In this document: positions 9,085 through 16,976 of the stretch, piece after piece
Position numbering within the stretch: the first letter of the stretch is position 1
How the letters are laid out: the number at the start of each line of letters is the position of its first letter
DNA from: Candidatus Wolfebacteria bacterium
GTDB lineage: Bacteria; Patescibacteriota; Minisyncoccia; Phycocordibacterales; NVSU01
Reading direction: 5' to 3'
Length of the DNA: 38,962 bases
NCBI GenBank assembly: GCA_002401345.1
Contig: NVSU01000011.1
Coordinates: 54-39,015 of the forward strand
Translations under genes and position numbers: made by a program
Notes under the pieces: generated by a model
Seen by the model: the letters and a program-made list of their open reading frames with translations, nothing else
Databases searched by the model: none
What the model was told of the DNA's origin: nothing

Positions 9085-9367
9085 TCAGGAGCTATAATAA
9101 TGGCTTTTGAATAGTTTGAATCCCTTCGAGATTTTTGTTTATGCAAAAGAAATAGGAACACAACCTTTCACGGCGGTCATAAAGAGTAATCTTTATGTCT
9201 AAAGTTGACTTATATCGGTGAAACCCTGATTAGAATCCAGGGCAATACCGAGGGAATTCATATATTTTTATTATATGAGGCCCGTAGAGACTGAATGTCA
9301 ACCTCCTTTATGTATTAAAGGATGAAGTTACAGTCCGTGCCATGTAGTAATACATGGGAAAATCATG
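9085..9367 (+). ncRNA. ORF-less group I intron, L2593-equivalent site in 23S
   Basis: Exons GGGTTCAAACCGT|CGTGAGACAGG; IGS GCGGT pairs ACCGU with U.G; P3 GTTGAC/GTCAAC, P4 CGGT/ACCG, P5 CCCTG/CAGGG, P7 GACTG/CAGTC, P8 CCTTTA/TAAAGG; S AAGTTACAGTCC; ends in G. Confidence 0.9.
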
Positions 9368-9691
9368 CGTGAGACAGGTTGGTCTCCTATCTGCTGTGGG
9401 CGTTGATTCTTGAGAAGATCTGCTTCTAGTACGAGAGGACCGAAGTGGACTGACCTCTGGTGTATCGGCTGTCGTGCCAACGGCATTGCCGAGTAGCTAT
9501 GTTGGGAATGGATAACCTCTGAAAGCATCTAAGAGGGAAGCCAACTTCAAGATAAGGAATCGTTGAGAATCCTAGGAGATGACTAGGTTGATAGGCTCTA
9601 AGTGTACGCACAGTAATGTGTTCAGCTGAGGAGTACTAATTATTCGATTCCTATTAGGAAACTTGAAAATCACATATAATTAATGATCAAA

Positions 9692-9968
9692 TTTTGAAAG
9701 CTACTATTTGGGTTATGTAATCCAAAAAAAGAAAGCGAGCATTTTCGTTGAGTGTAGTACTGTCAGTTATTTTTTTAGAAAAATATTTACTGTGTTATTA
9801 CTGAAGATAAATAGTGGACACCTGGAACGTGACAATTGGGAAGTCTTACAAACTTCTCCAAAAAGGTACCAGTGATGTATTACTGCTCGCTCCCAATTCT
9901 AGTTCTTTCTATCTACAACATGTCGCGCGATCGAATGTTCGATCGCGCCCAAATAGTAGCTTTCAAAA
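9692..9968. other. large stem-loop in the 23S-5S spacer
   Basis: TTTTGAAAGCTACTATTTGGG (9692-9712) is a perfect 21-bp inverted repeat of 9948-9968; adjacent hairpin GCGCGATCGAA-TG-TTCGATCGCGC 9925-9948. Confidence 0.75.
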
Positions 9969-10061
9969 AGTATGCAAAGCATATATTAGGTTCACTCGGA
10001 CGATATGAAAACAAGTTTTCATGTCGCTCCTCGTTGCCAAATATAGAATTGAATATTCTAT

Positions 10062-10167
10062 TCTGGTGGTTTGACGCGGTGGCCACACCTGTTCTCATTC
10101 CGAACACAGAAGTTAAGCACTGTAGTACCGATGATACTCTTTTAGGGGAAAGTAGGTAACTGCCAGA
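10062..10167 (+). rRNA. 5S ribosomal RNA
   Basis: CTGGTGG...GCGGTGGCCACACCTGTTCTCATTCCGAACACAGAAGTTAAGCAC...GGGGAAAGTAGGTAACTGCCAG. Confidence 0.93.
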
Positions 10168-10222
10168 ATAGAGTATTTAATACCACAAAAATCAGCTTTA
10201 AAAGGCTGGTTTTTTTGGTATA

Positions 10223-10984
10223 ATGGCGAATATGAGCAAACCTGGAATTAATGAATTTTTCGATATAAATAAATTTCCGAAAGAAAAGGGGATTTTGTTT
10301 TTTCCCTTATCTATTTCCAATTTAGACACCAAACAAAGACCGGAGATTCTTATTCAACACATCGTGGATTTTATCCCTAAAGTGGCTATGCCACAGATTG
10401 GTTTAAATTTTGTGTACAGTGATACACTTTACTTGCATTCAGATGAGCTTGCATATGTTTTGAAACAGAAACACATGGAAATGATAATCAGTCACCGGAA
10501 TGCAATCCGTAAATTGATTGAGAAAAAAAGAATGAATCTCCAAATTCAGCATGCTTTTTCTTTTGAAAGTTGGTCTCAATTGTATCTTGGAACAAGAGAT
10601 TTTTCTGATAAATTTAGAGAGATTAGAAAGTTGTATGAAAGAGATGAAAATCTACAGAAGTACGTGAATGAAGACTGTACTTATTTTGGGAAAGAATGTT
10701 CAGAAAATCAAATTAATTTTTTCTTGGAAGAGTCACTCATGGCGTATCTTGCAGTAAAAGGGAAGGTTAGATTCCAGAATGATTACATTGAAGATCAGCA
10801 AAAATGGATACTACAGGCGTATCCAGGATTTCCTCCAAAAACACAGGTATATTTATTTCAATTGAACCCATTTAAACTAGAAAACCCTGACAATTTTTAT
10901 GAAAATGCATTTTATGATCTTGAGAAGAAACAATTAATAGAGTATGACCGTGTAGATTTAGAAACATATAATTTAGATTCATAA
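10223..10984 (+). CDS. hypothetical protein, possibly distant cyclodipeptide-synthase-like
   Basis: 253-aa ORF; 'gILFFPLSISN...' near N-terminus and 'QINFFLEESLMAYL' near C-terminus; see finding. Confidence 0.6.
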   Translation: MANMSKPGINEFFDINKFPKEKGILFFPLSISNLDTKQRPEILIQHIVDFIPKVAMPQIGLNFVYSDTLYLHSDELAYVLKQKHMEMIISHRNAIRKLIEKKRMNLQIQHAFSFESWSQLYLGTRDFSDKFREIRKLYERDENLQKYVNEDCTYFGKECSENQINFFLEESLMAYLAVKGKVRFQNDYIEDQQKWILQAYPGFPPKTQVYLFQLNPFKLENPDNFYENAFYDLEKKQLIEYDRVDLETYNLDS

Positions 10985-10985
10985 T

Positions 10986-11765
10986 ATGAACTGGGCAAAT
11001 AAGCGTCAATTTATAATATTTGGAATAGTAGCAGTGGTAGTTTTAGTCCTCGCTCTTTTCTATATAGTCCCTCGAGCAACTAGGGCACCAACGTGTTTTG
11101 ATAATAAGCAAAATGGAAATGAGACAGGAGTTGATAGTGGAGGAGATTGTCCTAGATTCTCACCAGAAGAAATCAATGAAATAGGTATATTGTGGAGTAG
11201 GGCATTTGAAACAACCCCAAATATTTTCAATGTAGTCGCTTTTATAGAAAATAGAAATCCTGATGGAATAGTATTTGAAGTTCCATACGTATTTAAGATT
11301 TTTGATAAAGACAATGTGTTTATTGCTGATCGAGAAGGTACAACATTTATTGAACCCAATAAACGTTCGGCGATTTTTGAGGGGAATATAGATGTGGGTA
11401 ATAGAGTTCCGTTTCGTGCAACATTTAGTTTTCTTGAAAGTCCACAATGGATACGAGTCGACAGGCAAATCTTAGAAGACATACTAATTGTGGTACAAGA
11501 TGAAACACTTATAAATACATTCACAAGTCCTAAACTTTCTGCGACACTTACAAATAATTCACTCTATAATATTCCCAAATTAGAGGTAGTTGCGATTATT
11601 TTTGATGCTGATGATAATGCGATTGCCGTGAGTAAGACATTTGTGGATGTGCTTAAAAAGAAAAAATCACAAAAAGTATTCTTTACATGGCCTCAACCTT
11701 TTGAGGATACCGCAGTGAGAATTGAACTTATTCCACGTATAAACATATTTGAAATCGATTTTTAA
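10986..11765 (+). CDS. membrane-anchored extracytoplasmic protein
   Basis: N-terminal TM helix FIIFGIVAVVVLVLALFYIV then a soluble beta-rich domain. Confidence 0.65.
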   Translation: MNWANKRQFIIFGIVAVVVLVLALFYIVPRATRAPTCFDNKQNGNETGVDSGGDCPRFSPEEINEIGILWSRAFETTPNIFNVVAFIENRNPDGIVFEVPYVFKIFDKDNVFIADREGTTFIEPNKRSAIFEGNIDVGNRVPFRATFSFLESPQWIRVDRQILEDILIVVQDETLINTFTSPKLSATLTNNSLYNIPKLEVVAIIFDADDNAIAVSKTFVDVLKKKKSQKVFFTWPQPFEDTAVRIELIPRINIFEIDF

Positions 11766-11779
11766 AATAATCACATGAA

Positions 11780-11899
11780 TCCCGTTAGAGATCTAAACGT
11801 TATGTATTGGACTTTGTGGAGAATCTACAGATATAATAAAAACAATTAGAATTTATTACGAATTATACGGAAATCTTTGACTTCCTATCTCTAACGGGA
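11780..11899. mobile_element. 120-bp TIR element A (TCCCGTTAGAGAT ends), direct repeat TGAA
   Basis: TCCCGTTAGAGAT...ATCTCTAACGGGA; TGAA at 11776-11779 and 11900-11903; near-identical inverted copy at 27178-27297. Confidence 0.85.
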
Positions 11900-11903
11900 T
11901 GAA

Positions 11904-12023
11904 TCCCGTACGAAATGAATAAGTTATAGATTTGGTCTTGATGTGGTATAAATAATTTACTTTTATTATGAAGAATTATACAAATAATTTGCGGAAATCT
12001 TTGATTTCCTATCTCTAACGGGA
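11904..12023. mobile_element. 120-bp TIR element B, direct repeat TGAA, decayed or chimeric left end
   Basis: TCCCGTACGAAATGAA...GCGGAAATCTTTGATTTCCTATCTCTAACGGGA; flanked by TGAA at 11900-11903 and 12024-12027. Confidence 0.75.
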
Positions 12024-12027
12024 TGAA

Positions 12028-12156
12028 TCCCGTAGTAGAAAATGACATTAGAGAAACATCATATTTTTTATGTATAATATAATTCAGCATTATAATAAAT
12101 TAATAAATCATGACATATATGCTCCACAAGGAGCGATGTCATTTTTCACTACGGGA
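12028..12156. mobile_element. 129-bp second-family element C (TCCCGTAGTAGAAAATGACAT ends)
   Basis: TCCCGTAGTAGAAAATGACAT...ATGTCATTTTTCACTACGGGA flanked by TGAA; last base is the A of the rodA ATG. Confidence 0.8.
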
Positions 12157-13301
12157 TGAATGCTATTAAAAAATCAAAGTTATTTCGTGGAGTAGATTGG
12201 CTCCTCTTTTTTTTCATAGTTCCTCTTCTTGGGGCTGGACTTGTGACAATGAATTCATTTGTGACTACTCAGCTACAGGGTGGTTTTTTTGAGAAGCAAC
12301 TTTTATGGATTGCGCTTTCTTTGATAATCTTTTTTGTATTTTCAACTATTGATTTCAGGTTTTTAAAGCAAACTAATGTACTTGTGACACTTTATTTAAT
12401 TTTTACTGGTTTGTTGTTGTTTCTCTTTGTATTTGGAAGCACTATAAAGGGGGCAACGAGCTGGTTTGATTTAGGTGGATTCTCTTTTCAGCCGTCAGAT
12501 TTGATGAAGTTGATTGTGGTACTGATGTTGGCAAAATATTTTTCCCGTAGACACGTAGAGATAGCCAATGTTAAACATATCTTAGTATCAGGATTATATG
12601 CACTCATTCCTTTCGTATTAGTATTCTTGCAGCCTGATTTTGGATCGGCAGTCGTAATTTTTCTTATTTGGCTCGGTATGGTGATGGTGTCTGGAATATC
12701 AAAGAAACACCTTGCGGTGGTGTTTACGACAGTGGCACTTATTTCAGTATTTCTTTGGTCCTTTGTATTTCAGCCATATCAGAAAGCCCGAATTCAGTCA
12801 TTTATATATCCCCTTACAGACATAAGTGGCACTGGATACAATGCATATCAATCAACTATAGCGGTTGGCTCAGGACAGCTATTGGGCAAGGGAGTTGGAT
12901 ACGGCACACAATCACGACTTCAATTTTTGCCAGAATATGAAACCGACTTTATATTTGCAGCATTCGCTGAAGAGTGGGGCTTTGTCGGCTCGATTCTTGT
13001 GTTTATACTCTATGGACTGGTCATTTGGAGGATTCTCGCTAATGCATTACTAGGAGCGTCCAATTTTGAGATGTTGTATGGAATTGGAGTCGCGATATTT
13101 TTTATGAGCCACATTGTGATAAATATAGGTATGAATATTGGATTGCTGCCCGTCACCGGTATTACACTACCATTTATGAGTTATGGAGGGTCTCATCTCG
13201 TGACAGAATTTGCTGCACTTGGAATTCTTATGGGTATGCGTAATTACAGAAGAAGAACTCATAGAGATGATCTAAAAAATGAATTCTTAGGTATTGAGTA
13301 A
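12156..13301 (+). CDS. rodA: rod shape-determining protein RodA (SEDS family)
   Basis: FQPSDLMKLIVVLMLAKYFS, FLQPDFGSAVVIFLIWLGM, GTGYNAYQSTIAVGSGQLLGKG, LPEYETDFIFAAFAEEWGF, TGITLPFMSYGGSHLV. Confidence 0.95.
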   Translation: MNAIKKSKLFRGVDWLLFFFIVPLLGAGLVTMNSFVTTQLQGGFFEKQLLWIALSLIIFFVFSTIDFRFLKQTNVLVTLYLIFTGLLLFLFVFGSTIKGATSWFDLGGFSFQPSDLMKLIVVLMLAKYFSRRHVEIANVKHILVSGLYALIPFVLVFLQPDFGSAVVIFLIWLGMVMVSGISKKHLAVVFTTVALISVFLWSFVFQPYQKARIQSFIYPLTDISGTGYNAYQSTIAVGSGQLLGKGVGYGTQSRLQFLPEYETDFIFAAFAEEWGFVGSILVFILYGLVIWRILANALLGASNFEMLYGIGVAIFFMSHIVINIGMNIGLLPVTGITLPFMSYGGSHLVTEFAALGILMGMRNYRRRTHRDDLKNEFLGIE

Positions 13302-13305
13302 GATA

Positions 13306-13333
13306 GTATAAGTATAAGTATAAGTATAAGTAT
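13306..13333. repeat. GTATAA hexanucleotide tandem repeat (about 4.7 copies)
   Basis: GTATAAGTATAAGTATAAGTATAAGTAT immediately upstream of the ATG at 13339. Confidence 0.9.
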
Positions 13334-13338
13334 TTAGT

Positions 13339-13992
13339 ATGAGTATATTAGAAAAAAGGAAAATATTAACACGAGATGAGATAAATAGAGTAGAAGTGGT
13401 TGATAATGATGAATCACTTGTTGAAATAGAGGAAACTGAAAAACTTAAATTAAGCACAAAAAGAACAAGTATTTATTTTAATCGTAGGCAGGTTGTAGAA
13501 ATGCTTTATGAGGCAGCTGATCACTTGTTTAAAGATTATATGTTAGTACTTAGCGAAGGATATAGATCTCTTAAAAGACAGACAGTACTTTGGGAGAAAA
13601 CACTTCTAAGAATTAGAGAAAAATCGCCCAATCTTTCTGAAGATGAAATAAGAAGAAGAGCAAGAATGCTTATAGCTGAACCAACAAAACTTGGGCCACC
13701 TCATTCAACTGGTGGGGCTGTTGATGTTATGCTTGCATACAGCGATGGTACTGAAGTGGAAATGGGTGGAGAAATTGGGAAATCAGGAGGAAAAACGTGG
13801 ACTGCATCTGATGGACTTACAGAAGAAGAGGAAAAGAATAGAAAAATTCTTCTAGATGTTATGGAACAAGCAGGATTTATAAATTATCCAGGGGAGTGGT
13901 GGCATTATTCATACGGGGATAGAATGTGGGCTGCATATACAGGGAGTGACACGTGTTTTTATGATGGTCCACTTCCGGAACCAAAAGAATAA
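13339..13992 (+). CDS. D-alanyl-D-alanine dipeptidase (VanX-type, M15)
   Basis: LSEGYRSLKRQTVLWEK, GPPHSTGGAVDVML, FINYPGEWWHYSYGDRMWA. Confidence 0.88.
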   Translation: MSILEKRKILTRDEINRVEVVDNDESLVEIEETEKLKLSTKRTSIYFNRRQVVEMLYEAADHLFKDYMLVLSEGYRSLKRQTVLWEKTLLRIREKSPNLSEDEIRRRARMLIAEPTKLGPPHSTGGAVDVMLAYSDGTEVEMGGEIGKSGGKTWTASDGLTEEEEKNRKILLDVMEQAGFINYPGEWWHYSYGDRMWAAYTGSDTCFYDGPLPEPKE

Positions 13993-14026
13993 CTTTATAA
14001 CTTTACAAACTTTATAACTTTTAACT

Positions 14027-14839
14027 ATGATAATTGATGGAAAAAAAATTTCAGAGGAAATAAAAAATGAGCTCAAAGAAAAAATCTCTACGCTCGGTCG
14101 CATTCCTACGCTTGGAATTGTCTATGTGGGCTCGGATCCAGTTATTGATCAGTTTTTGAATATAAAGAAAAAATTTGGTGCTGATATTGGAGTAGAAGTA
14201 CAGGTACATACTTTTGATGAGAATATAGACGCAGAAGAATTGAAAACTTCCATTAAAGAATTATCTGATCGTTATGATGGGTTACTTGTTCAACTTCCGC
14301 TTCCATTCACATTCTCAACGGATGATATCCTCAATTCAATTCCATTGGCGCGTGATGTAGATATGCTGTCTGCATCTTCAGCACAGGCATTTTTTGATAA
14401 TGAAACCACATTATTTCCTCCAGTAGTTGGTGCGATTAAAAAGATATTTGATATACATCATGTTGAATTGAGAGATAAATCTATTGTTGTGGTGGGGCAA
14501 GGTAGACTCGTTGGAGTTCCTATTATGGACTGGCTTAAGAGGGAACATATTAAATACGAACTTATTACCGAGGAGACGACTAATCGAGAAGAGAAATTTA
14601 AGCAGGCAGATGTTATAATGACTGGGGCTGGTAGTCCAGGTATGATTCAACCAGAAATGCTCACTCAAGGAGTACTACTCATAGATGCAGGCACAAGTGA
14701 GCACTCAGGGAAGATCAAAGGAGATGCAGATCCGGCATGCGCCTCAAAATGCAGTATATTTACTCCGGTACCCGGAGGAATAGGACCACTTACAGTTGCA
14801 CATTTATTTAAAAATTTATTAGAATTAATTTCAAAATAA
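14027..14839 (+). CDS. folD: methylenetetrahydrofolate dehydrogenase/cyclohydrolase
   Basis: YDGLLVQLPLP, ARDVDMLS, SIVVVGQGRLVGVPIMDWL, TPVPGGIGPLTVAHLFKN. Confidence 0.92.
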   Translation: MIIDGKKISEEIKNELKEKISTLGRIPTLGIVYVGSDPVIDQFLNIKKKFGADIGVEVQVHTFDENIDAEELKTSIKELSDRYDGLLVQLPLPFTFSTDDILNSIPLARDVDMLSASSAQAFFDNETTLFPPVVGAIKKIFDIHHVELRDKSIVVVGQGRLVGVPIMDWLKREHIKYELITEETTNREEKFKQADVIMTGAGSPGMIQPEMLTQGVLLIDAGTSEHSGKIKGDADPACASKCSIFTPVPGGIGPLTVAHLFKNLLELISK

Positions 14840-14848
14840 TTGCATGAA

Positions 14849-14968
14849 TCCCGTTAGAGATCACAATGTTATATATACGGGAGGAAGTGTAATAGAAAAA
14901 ATAATTAACAATAATTACGATAGGCATGAGTTACACGGAAATGTAATCATTTCCTATCTCTAACGGGA
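14849..14968. mobile_element. 120-bp TIR element D, direct repeat TGAA
   Basis: TCCCGTTAGAGAT...ATCTCTAACGGGA; TGAA at 14845-14848 and 14969-14972; last base is the A of the downstream ATG. Confidence 0.85.
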
Positions 14969-15525
14969 TGAATATAACACTTTTTTATTTTTTAAATGAT
15001 CTTGCATTTAGATCTCCAGTACTTGATGCCCTCATAATATTTTTTGCGACACACTTCGGAACACTATTGTTTGCAGGAGTAATTTTATTTTTAGTTGTCG
15101 AAAAATATCCAAAAGAACATAATCCACTTAGAATAATTAGATTGCGATTAAATAAATTCGCTGTTATTTTTGTGTCTGTAGTAGGGTCATGGGGGGTCGC
15201 AGGATTACTCAAGGAAATCTTGACGGTACCTCGACCATTTTTGTTTCTTGAAAATGTGAAGTTGCTTTTCGAGCATGGTGGCTTTGATTCATTTCCATCA
15301 GGACACGCTACGTTTTTTGCAGCATTGGCCATGGCACTTTACTATTATAATAAGAAATTAGGACTCATTTTTGGTGTGTCGGCACTCATCATTGGAGTAT
15401 CACGAGTGATTGCTGGTGTACATTTTCCAGTTGATATTATCGCAGGTTTTTTCATTGGAATCGTTGGAGCGTGGATAGTGCATCTTATTGCCGTTAAAGT
15501 TGCAAAACTCGAACAAACGCTGTAG
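14968..15525 (+). CDS. PAP2 family phosphatase (undecaprenyl-diphosphatase-like)
   Basis: KEILTVPRPF, FDSFPSGHATFFAALA, GVSRVIAGVHFPVDIIAGFFIG. Confidence 0.9.
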   Translation: MNITLFYFLNDLAFRSPVLDALIIFFATHFGTLLFAGVILFLVVEKYPKEHNPLRIIRLRLNKFAVIFVSVVGSWGVAGLLKEILTVPRPFLFLENVKLLFEHGGFDSFPSGHATFFAALAMALYYYNKKLGLIFGVSALIIGVSRVIAGVHFPVDIIAGFFIGIVGAWIVHLIAVKVAKLEQTL

Positions 15526-15541
15526 AATATGGGCTAATACT

Positions 15542-16972
15542 ATGTGGAAGAAAAGAATTTTAGCATTACTTATATTGTTGATCGGAATAGGAATATCTTA
15601 CTCTGTATATAAATCAGAACCAGGATTATCTAAGTCATCTGACCTGTCCGCGGACGTGGAAAGGACAACATTTCTCTCAAAATTCCCCTTTAAATTAGGG
15701 CTTGATTTGTCGGGCGGTACACACCTTGTATATCGAGCTGATGTATCTGAAATAGCTGCGAGCGAAGTAACTAATTCAATGAATGCACTTCGTGATGTCA
15801 TAGAGCGTCGAGTGAATCTTTTTGGTGTGTCTGAAACAAATGTTTTTGTTCAAGAGGGAGGATTTGGTAGAGAAGGGGAAAATAGACTTGTAGTAGAGCT
15901 TCCCGGTGTAACCGATATAAACCAAGCGGTGACCATGATTGGTCAAACTCCGCTTCTAGAATTTAAAATTGAAAATCCAGAGTTTGATCCTCTTGCAGTT
16001 CAAGAGATTACAATAGATGCTCATTCCATTGGAGAGGATGGAAGCCTTATTATTCCGGCATTCGATAATGGCGGTGTTGAACGATTTATTAATACCGAAC
16101 TGACCGGAAAGTTTCTTGATCGAGCAATGCTTGAATTTTCCCAACAAGGAGGACACGGAGGAATTGGAGGTGAACCAATAGTATCTCTTAGATTTAATAA
16201 AGAAGGAGCAGAGTTATTCGAGCAGATTACGAGAGAAAATGTAGGTAAAGTTATCGCTATTTTTCTTGATGGAGCACCTATTTCTACACCTGTTGTAAAT
16301 CAAATAATTTCAGGTGGAGAAGCTCAAATCACCGGTAACTTTACTCCTGAGGAAGCAAAGTTATTAGTTGGACGACTTAATTCGGGTGCACTTCCTGTCC
16401 CTATTGAACTTATTTCAACTCAGACTATTGGTCCAACACTTGGTGAAAAGGCGATTGATGCGGGTGTAAAAGCGGGACTTATTGGATTTGTTATTCTAGC
16501 TATACTCTTCATTCTTTGGTATCGACTACCAGGTGTGATTGCTGTCATTGCACTCGCAATATACATTTCAATTATGTTCGCACTCTTTAAGCTCATTCCT
16601 GTCACACTTACTGCTGCCGGAATCGCAGGATTTATTATATCCCTTGGTATTGCAGTTGATGCCAATATTCTTATTTTTGAGCGTGTAAAAGAAGAACTCA
16701 AGAATGGAAGATCGATTATCGATTCGATAGAAGTTGGATTTGAGAGAGCATGGCTTTCTATTCGAGATGCAAATACATCAAGTATCATAAGCGCCTTTAT
16801 TTTATTCTGGTTTGGAACATCTCTTATAAAGGGGTTTGCATTAACATTTGGAATTGGAGTACTTGTCAGCATGATCTCAGCCATTACGTTTAGTCGAATA
16901 TTCTTACGAGCACTTGGTCGTGAATCAAGAGGGAAGGTAATGAGATTCTTGTTTAGTAGTGGAATAAAGTAA
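15542..16972 (+). CDS. secD: protein translocase subunit SecD
   Basis: KLGLDLSGGTHLVYRAD, RVNLFGVSE, GIAVDANILIFERVKEELKNGRS; start set at MWKKRILALL within ORF 15488. Confidence 0.94.
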   Translation: MWKKRILALLILLIGIGISYSVYKSEPGLSKSSDLSADVERTTFLSKFPFKLGLDLSGGTHLVYRADVSEIAASEVTNSMNALRDVIERRVNLFGVSETNVFVQEGGFGREGENRLVVELPGVTDINQAVTMIGQTPLLEFKIENPEFDPLAVQEITIDAHSIGEDGSLIIPAFDNGGVERFINTELTGKFLDRAMLEFSQQGGHGGIGGEPIVSLRFNKEGAELFEQITRENVGKVIAIFLDGAPISTPVVNQIISGGEAQITGNFTPEEAKLLVGRLNSGALPVPIELISTQTIGPTLGEKAIDAGVKAGLIGFVILAILFILWYRLPGVIAVIALAIYISIMFALFKLIPVTLTAAGIAGFIISLGIAVDANILIFERVKEELKNGRSIIDSIEVGFERAWLSIRDANTSSIISAFILFWFGTSLIKGFALTFGIGVLVSMISAITFSRIFLRALGRESRGKVMRFLFSSGIK

Positions 16973-16976
16973 TATT

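Noticed and set aside
9814-10159. ORFs in the 23S-5S spacer and 5S gene
   Set aside because: They overlap 5S rRNA and strong inverted repeats; better explained as structured RNA.
11863-12090. Minus-strand ORF MLNYIIHKKYDVS...HPVRDRKSKISV
   Set aside because: It is a read-through of TIR elements A, B and C; repeat-derived sequence, not a supported gene.
11776-12160. CRISPR-like interpretation of the repeated TCCCGT/ACGGGA units
   Set aside because: Units are inverted-repeat-bounded with 4-bp direct repeats, few in number and scattered; no cas genes in the window.
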